The translations under genes and the position numbers were made by a program. This document shows positions 30,636 to 38,519 of a stretch of 38,519 nt of DNA, piece by piece (positions within the stretch are counted from its first letter, which is position 1; every line of letters starts with the position of its first letter). Origin of the DNA: an uncultured Oscillospiraceae bacterium (GTDB lineage Bacteria > Bacillota > Clostridia > Oscillospirales > Acutalibacteraceae); assembly GCA_902465155.1 (NCBI GenBank), contig CABQLY010000018.1, positions 1 to 38,519 of the forward strand, given 5' to 3'. Below the pieces are notes generated by a model. The model was not told the DNA's origin, searched no databases, and worked only from the letters and a program-made list of their open reading frames with translations.

Positions 30636-33600
30636 TTACTCTTGGCTTTCCGGCTGTTCGGGCTGCGCCTCTGGCGCGGGCTCGGCGGCGGGCTCTGCCT
30701 CGGCAACCGGTGCTGCGGCTTCGCTCTCGGTGGCTGCGGCAGCAGCTACCGATTCGGCCGCGTCGGCCTCGCTGGCGGCCAGTTCAGCCTCTCGCGCGGC
30801 TTTTTTGGCAGCCTCGTAATTGTTAATAACATCCTTGGCCTTTTCGTTATAAAGCTTCATACCGGTGCCGGCCGGAACCAGCTTACCAATAATAACATTT
30901 TCTTTCAGGCCAAACAGCGGGTCGCTCTTGCCCATAATGGCAGCCTCGGTCAATACGCGGGTCGTTTCCTGGAACGACGCAGCAGAAAGGAACGAATCGG
31001 TTGCCAAGGAGGCCTTGGTAATACCCAACAGAACCGGAGTGCAGGTAGGCAGCGTTAAATCGGCCTCGCCGGCGGCAATACGGTCTTTAATCTCCTGGCA
31101 GGCTTTGTCAAACTCGCTGCACTCAATGCGCGAAAGCGGTAACAGCTTGCTGCTGCCCGGCTCGTTTACAATCACCTTACGCATCATTTGGCGAATAATA
31201 ACCTCAATGTGCTTGTCGTTAATATCAACACCCTGCGTACGGTAGGTAGATTGAATTTGCTCAATAATGTAGTTTTGAACAGCCTCCGGCCCTAAGATCT
31301 CTAAAATATCCTGCGGGGCAATGGCGCCGTCAATTAACACTTGGCCCTTTTCTACCACATCACCGTCGGTAACCTTTAAGTGGGCGCCGGCCGAAATGCT
31401 CATGCGCTCCTCGTACGGGTTGCCGTCGGCGTCAATGCCGGTAACAACAACGGCCTTGTTGCGCTTTTCGTCATCAATAGCAACGGTACCGGCGCATTTA
31501 CTAATTAAGCCGGCGTGCTTTGGCCTACGGGCCTCGAACAGCTCCTCAACACGGGGCAAACCTTGGGTAATATCCTCGGTGCTGGCAATACCGCCGGTGT
31601 GGAAGGTACGCATGGTAAGCTGGGTACCGGGCTCGCCAATTGACTGCGCCGCAATAATACCAACCGATTCACCAATGGTAACCTTTGTGCCGGTTGCAAG
31701 GTTTACACCGTAGCAGCGGCGGCAAATGCCGTGGTCGGATTTACAGGTTAAAATAGAGCGAATTTCAATGCTGCGCTCCTCCTCCGGGCGTTCGGCCAAT
31801 TTAGACTCAATCAGCTCGGCCTCGGTGGCGGTCAGCATTTCATCCTTACTTACTAAAACCTTGCCGTTTTCATCTACAAAATCGTGCAGCAGGTAGCGGC
31901 CGGTCAAGCGCTCGGAAATGGGCTCCAGCACATGGTTGCCCTCTTTAATTTCCTGAATTTTTAGGCCAACATCTGTGCCGCAATCGTCCTCGCGAATAAT
32001 AACATCCTGCGAAACATCTACCAAACGGCGGGTTAAATAACCCGAGTCGGCAGTACGCAGTGCGGTATCGGCCAAGCCTTTACGGGCACCGCGGGAGGAA
32101 ATAAAGTACTCTAATACATTTAAGCCCTCGCGGTAGTTTGCACGAATTGGAACCTCAATAACCTTACCGGCGGTGTTTGCAATTAGTCCACGCATACCGG
32201 CCAGCTGGCGAATCTGGCTCATGGAGCCACGGGCGCCGGAATCGGCCATCATAAAGATCGGGTTAAACTCGTCTAAGTTGTCCTTCAAATCGTCGGCAAC
32301 ATCCTCGGTGGCCTTGTTCCAAATTTCAATTACCTTACGGCTGCGCTCGTCATCGCTAATTAAGCCGCGCTTGTAATAAGCGGTGCATTCATCAATCTGC
32401 TTTTCGGCGCCGGCCATAATTTCGGCCTTGGTGGGGGGAATTACCGCGTCGTTTACCGCTACGGTAATAGCGCCCTTGGTAGAATACTTAAAGCCGGTGG
32501 CCTTAATTTTATCTAACACCAAAGAGGTTAGGCTGGTGCCGTGAACGCGAATACAATCGTCAATAATGCGGCCAAGGCTTTTCTTATCTACCTTATTTAC
32601 CTTACCGTTTTTGTTGTAAACCGGAATTTCAAGCTCTAACTCCTGCCCTACAACGGTACGGTCAATACGGCCCAAATCCTGCGGAATAGACTCGTTGAAA
32701 ATAAGGAAGCCCACCGTAGCTAAAATAATGCGGGTAATCGGCTCGCCGTTCGCGTTCTTCCCGGTCATGCGCACTTTAATTAAAGAGTGCAGCCCCAGCG
32801 ACCCGGTTTGGTAAGCCATAATGGCCTCGTCCTTATCGCGGAAGGTGCGGTAAACAGTGTTGCCGTTTTCATCGGTAACGGGGGCACCGGCCTCATCATT
32901 TTTAACAATGGTAAGGTAGTAAGAGCCCAAAACCATATCCTGCGTAGGTACAACAACCGGCTTGCCGTCCGAAGGCTTTAACAGGTTGTTGGCCGCCAGC
33001 ATTAAAAAGCGGGCTTCGGCCTGCGCCTCGGCAGAAAGCGGCACATGAACCGCCATTTGGTCGCCGTCAAAGTCGGCGTTGTAAGCGGTACAAACCAGCG
33101 GGTGCAGCTTTAAGGCGCGGCCCTCTACCAGCACCGGCTCAAAGGCCTGAATACCCAAGCGGTGCAGGGTCGGCGCGCGGTTCAGCAGCACGGGGTGCTC
33201 TTTAATTACAACATCTAAAGCGTCCCAAACCTGCGGGTCGGCGCGCTCTACCATTTTGCGGGCAGTTTTAATGTTGTTTACAATATCGGTTTTAACCAGC
33301 CGCTTCATTACAAACGGCTTAAACAGCTCCAGCGCCATCTCCTTCGGCAGACCGCACTGGTGCATTTTAAGCTCCGGCCCAACAACAATAACCGAACGGC
33401 CGGAATAGTCTACACGCTTACCTAACAGGTTTTGGCGGAACCGGCCCTGCTTACCCTTTAGCATATCCGAAAGCGATTTTAGCGGGCGGTTGTTAGGCCC
33501 GGTAACCGATTTGCCGCGGCGGCCGTTATCAATTAAAGCGTCAACCGCCTCCTGCAGCATGCGTTTTTCGTTGCGAACAATAATATCCGGCGCGGAAAGC

Positions 33601-34415
33601 TCTAACAGCCGTTTTAAACGGTTGTTACGGTTAATTACCCGGCGGTACAAATCGTTTAAGTCCGAGGTGGCAAAGCGGCCGCCGTCTAACTGCACCATGG
33701 GGCGCAGATCCGGCGGAATAACCGGAATACAGTTCAGCACCATCCACTCCGGGCGGTTGCCGGAAAGGCGAAATGCGTCTAAAACCTCTAACCGTTTAAT
33801 AATACGGGCGGCTTTTTGGTTGCTGGCGGTTTCCAGCTCCTCCCGCAGCTCGGCGCAGGTTTTTTCAAGGTCAATATCCTTTAACAGCTTTTGAATGGCC
33901 TCGGCGCCCATGCCGGCCTCAAAGTCATTCTCGTATTTATCGCGGTATTCTTTGTACTGCGATTCGCTCAGCAGCTGCTTTTTCTCCAGCGGGGTGTCGC
34001 CCGGGTCGGTAACAATGTACTGCGAAAAATACAGCACCTGCTCTAACACGCGGGGGGTAACATCCAGCGTTAACCCCAAGCGGGAGGGAATTGTTTTGTA
34101 GTACCAAATATGCGAAACGGGGGCAGCTAATTCAATAATACCCATCCGCTCGCGGCGAACCTTAGAGCGGGTAACCTCAACGCCGCAGCGCTCGCAAATT
34201 TTGCCCTTGTAGCGAATACGCTTGTACTTGCCGCAGTGGCACTCCCAGTCCTTCTGCGGGCCAAAAATACGCTCGCAGAACAAACCGCCGGTTTCCGGCT
34301 TTAGGGTGCGATAGTTAATGGTTTCGGGCTTGGTAACTTCACCATAAGACCATTCTCTGATCTTTTCAGGGGAAGCCAGGCCGATTTTAATTGATTCAAA
34401 TTCTATGCAATCCAT
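30636..34415 (-). CDS. rpoC: RNA polymerase beta' subunit
   Basis: A 1259-aa catalytic subunit of RNA polymerase. The N-terminal zinc site is in CHCGKYKRIRYKGKICERCG, the switch/clamp region in KQGRFRQNLLGKRVDYSGRS, the catalytic Mg-binding loop is NADFDGDQMAVH, and the trigger-loop region ends in FHTGGIASTEDITQGLPRV. The second zinc cluster uses CxxCxxCYG (CKSDHGICRRCYG). The last 60 or so residues are an Ala/Glu/Pro-rich low-complexity tail not part of the usual fold. ATG at 34415 follows AGGAGG, 18 nt after rpoB. Essential gene, cotranscribed with rpoB. Confidence 0.98.
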   Translation of the reverse strand: MDCIEFESIKIGLASPEKIREWSYGEVTKPETINYRTLKPETGGLFCERIFGPQKDWECHCGKYKRIRYKGKICERCGVEVTRSKVRRERMGIIELAAPVSHIWYYKTIPSRLGLTLDVTPRVLEQVLYFSQYIVTDPGDTPLEKKQLLSESQYKEYRDKYENDFEAGMGAEAIQKLLKDIDLEKTCAELREELETASNQKAARIIKRLEVLDAFRLSGNRPEWMVLNCIPVIPPDLRPMVQLDGGRFATSDLNDLYRRVINRNNRLKRLLELSAPDIIVRNEKRMLQEAVDALIDNGRRGKSVTGPNNRPLKSLSDMLKGKQGRFRQNLLGKRVDYSGRSVIVVGPELKMHQCGLPKEMALELFKPFVMKRLVKTDIVNNIKTARKMVERADPQVWDALDVVIKEHPVLLNRAPTLHRLGIQAFEPVLVEGRALKLHPLVCTAYNADFDGDQMAVHVPLSAEAQAEARFLMLAANNLLKPSDGKPVVVPTQDMVLGSYYLTIVKNDEAGAPVTDENGNTVYRTFRDKDEAIMAYQTGSLGLHSLIKVRMTGKNANGEPITRIILATVGFLIFNESIPQDLGRIDRTVVGQELELEIPVYNKNGKVNKVDKKSLGRIIDDCIRVHGTSLTSLVLDKIKATGFKYSTKGAITVAVNDAVIPPTKAEIMAGAEKQIDECTAYYKRGLISDDERSRKVIEIWNKATEDVADDLKDNLDEFNPIFMMADSGARGSMSQIRQLAGMRGLIANTAGKVIEVPIRANYREGLNVLEYFISSRGARKGLADTALRTADSGYLTRRLVDVSQDVIIREDDCGTDVGLKIQEIKEGNHVLEPISERLTGRYLLHDFVDENGKVLVSKDEMLTATEAELIESKLAERPEEERSIEIRSILTCKSDHGICRRCYGVNLATGTKVTIGESVGIIAAQSIGEPGTQLTMRTFHTGGIASTEDITQGLPRVEELFEARRPKHAGLISKCAGTVAIDDEKRNKAVVVTGIDADGNPYEERMSISAGAHLKVTDGDVVEKGQVLIDGAIAPQDILEILGPEAVQNYIIEQIQSTYRTQGVDINDKHIEVIIRQMMRKVIVNEPGSSKLLPLSRIECSEFDKACQEIKDRIAAGEADLTLPTCTPVLLGITKASLATDSFLSAASFQETTRVLTEAAIMGKSDPLFGLKENVIIGKLVPAGTGMKLYNEKAKDVINNYEAAKKAAREAELAASEADAAESVAAAAATESEAAAPVAEAEPAAEPAPEAQPEQPESQE

Positions 34416-34433
34416 GTTTGGTTTCCTCCTGAA

Positions 34434-37400
34434 TTATAATTCTTCGTCATCTAAAACAACATCGTCGGCGTCGTCCTCGGCTTCGGTAATAATGTCCTCA
34501 CCGTTTTCGTCCTGCAGGGCGTAACCGTCAAAGCTGTTTTCCTCTGCTACTACCTGCTCGTCAAAATGGTTATCCTGCCGGCGGGCCGAGGGTGAAAAAT
34601 CAATTTCATCCTCTTCAAAGGTTTGCTTTAGGTCAATTTCGTTCTCGTCCTTGTCCAGCACTTTAACATCTAAGGCCAAAGACTGCAGTTCTTTAATTAA
34701 CACCTTAAAGGATTCCGGAACGCCCGGTTCGGGAACATTCTCACCCTTAACAATAGCCTCGTAGGTTTTTACACGGCCTACCACATCGTCCGACTTAACG
34801 GTTAAAATTTCCTGCAGGGTGTACGCGGCGCCGTAGGCCTCTAAGGCCCAAACTTCCATTTCACCAAAACGCTGGCCGCCAAACTGGGCTTTACCGCCAA
34901 GCGGCTGCTGCGTAACTAAGGAGTACGGACCGGTAGAACGGGCGTGGATCTTATCGTCTACCAAATGGTGCAGCTTTAGGTAGTACATATACCCTACCGT
35001 AACGGGGTTATCAAACTTTTCGCCGGTACGACCGTCGTAAAGGGTAAATTTGCCGTCAATTTTAGCGGGGTCGGCCTGGTAGCCGCTATCCAGCGGCATA
35101 TCGGCACGGTCTACATATTCATCGTGAATACAGTTCGCCAGGCGGAAGCACTCGGTAATATCCGACTCGTGCGCACCGTCAAAAACCGGGGTGCAAACCT
35201 TCCAGCCCAAAGCGGCGGCGGCGTAGCCCAAATGCACCTCTAACACCTGACCAATATTCATACGGGACGGAACGCCCAGCGGGTTCAATACAATATCCAG
35301 CGGGGTGCCGTCCTTTAAAAACGGCATATCTTCACTGGGCAGAATACGGGAAACAACACCCTTATTACCATGGCGGCCGGCCATTTTATCGCCCACCGAG
35401 ATTTTACGCTTTTGCGCAATGTAGCAGCGAACCACTAAGTTAACGCCCGGGCTAAGCTCCGAGGCATTCTCGCGGGAGAATACTTTAACATCTACAACCG
35501 TGCCGTATTCGCCGTGCGGTACCCGCAGCGAGGTATCTCTTACCTCACGGGCCTTTTCGCCAAAAATGGCGCGCAGCAAGCGCTCCTCGGCGGTCAGCTC
35601 CGTTTCCCCTTTAGGGGTAACCTTACCAACTAAAATGTCGCCCGAGCGAACCTCGGCACCAATGCGAATAATGCCGCGTTCGTCCAAATCCTTTAAAGCG
35701 TCCTCACCAACATTGGGAATATCGCGGGTAATTTCCTCCGGCCCCAGCTTGGTGTCGCGCGCTTCAATATCAAACTCCTCAATGTGAATCGAGGTGTAAA
35801 CATCATCCCGAACCAGGCGCTCGTTAATTAAAACGGCGTCCTCGTAGTTGTAGCCCTCCCAGGTCATAAAGCCAATTAAGGCGTTACGGCCCAAGCTGAT
35901 CTCACCGTTAGAGGTGGCCGGCCCGTCGGCAATTACTTCGCCCTTTTCAATGCGTTGGCCCTCGTCTACAATGGGGCGCTGGTTAATGCAGGTGCCGTGG
36001 TTAGAGCGCAAAAATTTAATCAGCTCGTAGGTTTTGGTGGTGCCGTCATCCTGCTTTATGGTAATTTTATCGGCGCTTACGCGGGTTACAACGCCGGCCT
36101 GCTCGGCCAGCACTACAACGCCCGAGTCAATGGCGGCCTTGTACTCCATGCCGGTGCCAACATACGGATTTTCGGTTTTAAGCAGCGGCACCGCCTGCTT
36201 TTGCATGTTGGAACCCATTAGGGCGCGGTTGGTATCGTCGTTTTCCAAAAACGGAATCATTGCCGTTGCAACCGAAACAACCATTTTCGGGGAAACATCC
36301 ATAAAATCGGCGCGCTCGCGCTCCACTTCCATAAACCGATCACGGAAACGGGCGTTAACCTTGGCGTTTTTAAAGGTGCCGTCCTCATTCAGCGGCTCGT
36401 TCGCCTGGGCTACAATGTATTCGTCCTCTTCGTCGGCGGTTAGGTAATAAACCTCGTCCAGCACGCGGCCGGTGGCTTTATCTACCTTGCGGAACGGCGC
36501 TTCAATAAACCCGTACTCGTTAATTTTTGCAAAGGTAGCAAGGTAAGAAATTAAGCCGATGTTCGGGCCTTCCGGGGTCTCAATCGGGCACATACGCCCG
36601 TAGTGGCTGTAGTGTACATCGCGCACCTCAAAGCTGGCGCGATCGCGCGAAAGACCGCCCGGGCCCAAGGCCGACAAACGGCGCTTGTGCGTTAGCTCGG
36701 AAAGCGGGTTGGTTTGGTCCATAAACTGGGAAAGCGGCGAAGAACCAAAAAACTCTTTAATGGCGGCGCTTACCGGCCGGCCGTTAATTAAGGTCAGCGG
36801 CGTTACCGAATCCGGCTCCTGCGCCTGAATGGTCATTTTTTCGCGAATACTGCGCTCCATACGGGCAATACCAATGCGGAACTGGTTTTGCAGCAGCTCG
36901 CCCACCGAGCGAATACGGCGGTTGCCCAAGTGGTCAATATCGTCGGTGCAGCCAATATCGTGCGGCAGGCCCATAAAGTAGTTTACGGTTGCCAAAATAT
37001 CGTCTACACAAATGCTTTTGGGAATAAGGCTGTCGGCGTTATTCAGCAGCGCCTCCAGCAAATCGTCGTCATTTTCGCAGCTGTCTAACAGGGTGCAAAG
37101 CAGGCCAAAGCTAACCTGCTCGTTCAGCCCCTCGGCGTAAGCCTTTTCGTAAACGGCGGGGCTAACAAAGTCTTTAAGGTCTACCATGCCGTTAGAAAGC
37201 ACCTTAAAGGTGTGGCTGTTGCCCTCTAAGTCGGTTAAATCCAGCACTACGCTGCGAACACCCTTTTGCTGCAGCAATTGCGCGTCCTTGCGGGAAAGCA
37301 GCGTGCCGGCCTCAAACAGCACCTCGCCGGTGCGGGGGTCGGCGGCCGGCTCGGCCAGCTTGCGGCCCTCAATACGCGGCGCTAAGGAAAGCTTTTTGTT

Positions 37401-38246
37401 GTATTTATAACGCCCTACGCGCGAAATATCGTAGCGGCGCGGGTCAAACAACAGCTGCTGTACATGCTGGCGGGAGCCCTCAATGGTGGCGGGCTCGCCG
37501 GGGCGCAGCTTTTTGTAAACCTCTATTAAAGCGGAATCAGTATTAACCGAAGGGTCTTTTTCCAGCGTAGCGTAAAGACGGTCGTCCTCGCCCAAAACAG
37601 CTAAAATATCCTCATTGGTGGAAAGCGGAAAATCGGTGTATGCCCCTAAAGAGCGAATAAATGTTGCCAGCGGAAAACGGCGGTTTTTATCAATCCGAAC
37701 ATGAATTACATCAACATCGTGCATATCGGTTTCATATTCCAGCCACGCGCCGCGGTTTGGAATAATGGTAGAAGTAAAAAACTCCTTGCCGTTGCGCTCC
37801 TCTACGCCAAAGTAGGCACCGGGCGAACGAACCAGCTGCGAAACAATGGCGCGCTCCGCACCGTTAATTACAAAGGTGCCCGCGTCGGTCATCAGCGGAA
37901 ATTCGCACATAAAAACTTCGTTTTCTTTAATTTCGCCCGTTTCTTTATTATAAAGGCGTGCAATCACGCGCAGCGGCGCGGCGTAGGTGGTGTCGCGCGC
38001 TTTACACTCGGTTACACTGTATTTAGGAGTGTCCTCTAACCTGTAATCAATAAAATCCAGCTGCAAATTCCCGGAAAAGTCGGTAATGGACGACATTTCC
38101 GAAAAAACCTGCTTGAGCCCCTCATTTACAAACCATTGGTAAGAGTTTTTTTGAATTTCAATCAGGTTTGGCATATTAATAACCTCATTGATCTTGGAAA
38201 AACTCATACGCTCATTTTTGCCCAGCATTACTTTTTTCGGCGCCAT
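34434..38246 (-). CDS. rpoB: RNA polymerase beta subunit
   Basis: A 1270-aa subunit. The rifampicin-binding cluster reads SQFMDQTNPLSELTHKRR then LSALGPGGL, with His, Arg and Ser at the usual resistance positions in wild-type form, so it is predicted rifampicin-sensitive. Other signatures: MCPIETPEGPNIGLI, GDKMAGRHGNKGVVS, and GGKAQFGGQRFGEMEVWALE near the C-terminus. It ends in an acidic tail (EDDADDVVLDDEEL). Start ATG at 38246 follows AAGGAGTGA. It has its own consensus promoter at 38406-38434 with a leader of about 150 nt; the usual rplJL genes would lie beyond the right edge. Confidence 0.98.
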   Translation of the reverse strand: MAPKKVMLGKNERMSFSKINEVINMPNLIEIQKNSYQWFVNEGLKQVFSEMSSITDFSGNLQLDFIDYRLEDTPKYSVTECKARDTTYAAPLRVIARLYNKETGEIKENEVFMCEFPLMTDAGTFVINGAERAIVSQLVRSPGAYFGVEERNGKEFFTSTIIPNRGAWLEYETDMHDVDVIHVRIDKNRRFPLATFIRSLGAYTDFPLSTNEDILAVLGEDDRLYATLEKDPSVNTDSALIEVYKKLRPGEPATIEGSRQHVQQLLFDPRRYDISRVGRYKYNKKLSLAPRIEGRKLAEPAADPRTGEVLFEAGTLLSRKDAQLLQQKGVRSVVLDLTDLEGNSHTFKVLSNGMVDLKDFVSPAVYEKAYAEGLNEQVSFGLLCTLLDSCENDDDLLEALLNNADSLIPKSICVDDILATVNYFMGLPHDIGCTDDIDHLGNRRIRSVGELLQNQFRIGIARMERSIREKMTIQAQEPDSVTPLTLINGRPVSAAIKEFFGSSPLSQFMDQTNPLSELTHKRRLSALGPGGLSRDRASFEVRDVHYSHYGRMCPIETPEGPNIGLISYLATFAKINEYGFIEAPFRKVDKATGRVLDEVYYLTADEEDEYIVAQANEPLNEDGTFKNAKVNARFRDRFMEVERERADFMDVSPKMVVSVATAMIPFLENDDTNRALMGSNMQKQAVPLLKTENPYVGTGMEYKAAIDSGVVVLAEQAGVVTRVSADKITIKQDDGTTKTYELIKFLRSNHGTCINQRPIVDEGQRIEKGEVIADGPATSNGEISLGRNALIGFMTWEGYNYEDAVLINERLVRDDVYTSIHIEEFDIEARDTKLGPEEITRDIPNVGEDALKDLDERGIIRIGAEVRSGDILVGKVTPKGETELTAEERLLRAIFGEKAREVRDTSLRVPHGEYGTVVDVKVFSRENASELSPGVNLVVRCYIAQKRKISVGDKMAGRHGNKGVVSRILPSEDMPFLKDGTPLDIVLNPLGVPSRMNIGQVLEVHLGYAAAALGWKVCTPVFDGAHESDITECFRLANCIHDEYVDRADMPLDSGYQADPAKIDGKFTLYDGRTGEKFDNPVTVGYMYYLKLHHLVDDKIHARSTGPYSLVTQQPLGGKAQFGGQRFGEMEVWALEAYGAAYTLQEILTVKSDDVVGRVKTYEAIVKGENVPEPGVPESFKVLIKELQSLALDVKVLDKDENEIDLKQTFEEDEIDFSPSARRQDNHFDEQVVAEENSFDGYALQDENGEDIITEAEDDADDVVLDDEEL

Positions 38247-38356
38247 AAGCTTTAATCACTCCTTATATATTTACATGACGGCGGCGGTTGTGCTACAGCC
38301 GGCCCAAGGCCAACAAAAACCAGCCTTAGTAAAAACAGCAATAGCCGCCCTACCCG

Positions 38357-38375
38357 CCATATTGGTACAATATGG
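38357..38375 (-). promoter_or_regulatory. Leader hairpin of rpoBC
   Basis: CCATATTG/CAATATGG stem of 8 bp with a 3-nt loop, about 25 nt after the predicted transcription start of rpoB. Role unknown; perhaps mRNA stability. Confidence 0.5.
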
Positions 38376-38405
38376 GGATAATACTCCATCATTAGACAGT
38401 TTATC

Positions 38406-38434
38406 ATTATACTACGGTTTTTTGGTTCTGTCAA
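38406..38434 (-). promoter_or_regulatory. Consensus sigma-A promoter of rpoBC
   Basis: Minus-strand TTGACA (38429-38434), 17-nt spacer, TATAAT (38406-38411): a perfect match to consensus. A second TTGACA lies at about 38472-38477 with only a weak AAAATA -10. Confidence 0.88.
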
Positions 38435-38519
38435 GCCCTTTCGGCAATTTATTTTGCCTGTGTTTGTAGGTTTGTCAATGATGTGTTACAAAAATCAGAA
38501 AACTTCGCCGTTGGATAAA

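Noticed and set aside
38252..38434. 60-aa frame upstream of rpoB
   Set aside because: It begins at a non-ATG codon within the -35 box, before the predicted transcript start.

Overview
The window looks like a chromosome segment of a spore-forming low-GC Gram-positive bacterium, most likely a gut Clostridia/Oscillospiraceae-type lineage. Evidence: an intact spoIIA operon (spoIIAA-spoIIAB-sigF), a YabE-type 3D/G5 cell-wall protein, a PPi-type phosphofructokinase, strong AGGAGG-like ribosome binding sites, and near-consensus sigma-A promoters with 17-nt spacers. Species cannot be named from the sequence alone.

Layout, left to right. 1-3.5 kb: sugar use, with the 5' end of a leftward glycoside hydrolase, a divergent AraC-type regulator, rhamnulokinase and a small DUF378 membrane protein. 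3.9-6.3 kb: a polar amino acid ABC importer (binding protein, permease, ATPase) with an attenuator-like hairpin after the binding-protein gene. 6.3-8.9 kb: TrmB-type tRNA methyltransferase with an altered signature motif, SGNH hydrolase, metallophosphoesterase. 9.1-11.7 kb: D-Ala-D-Ala carboxypeptidase and PPi-phosphofructokinase. 11.8-12.1 kb: a tRNA-Thr/tRNA-Tyr transcription unit with its own promoter and terminator.

12.1-16.2 kb is an accessory island with different codon use (many ATA, AGA and AGG codons, which are uncommon in the flanking genes). It holds a train of short hairpins with inverted left and right arms, a 182-aa protein whose N-terminus resembles the PLMP/RRXRR domain of IscB-type proteins, a small broken gene, an alpha/alpha-toroid-like protein, an uncommon fusion of an S51 peptidase-like domain to a SAM methyltransferase, and a truncated IS200-type transposase with its left end. 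The island has no recognisable integrase.

16.2-20.1 kb: a MazF-family toxin with no neighbouring antitoxin, the YabE-like protein preceded by a WalR-like box, and the sporulation sigma-F operon. 20.3-27.8 kb: a clan GH-A glycoside hydrolase with an inverted-repeat operator over its promoter, PgeF/YlmD, asparagine synthase, a 590-nt AT-rich gap with a loose cluster of DnaA-box-like sites, a LysM/peptidoglycan-binding M14 peptidase, and an unrecognised protein. 28-30.4 kb: a MATE exporter behind a leader hairpin, and a single-pass membrane protein with a Pro/Ala/Gln-rich cytoplasmic tail. 30.6-38.4 kb: rpoC and rpoB, read leftward from a perfect consensus promoter near the right edge.

Most of the window is ordinary core genome. 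The best candidates for something new are in the 12.1-16.2 kb island. All functional statements come from reading motifs; no database search was run.
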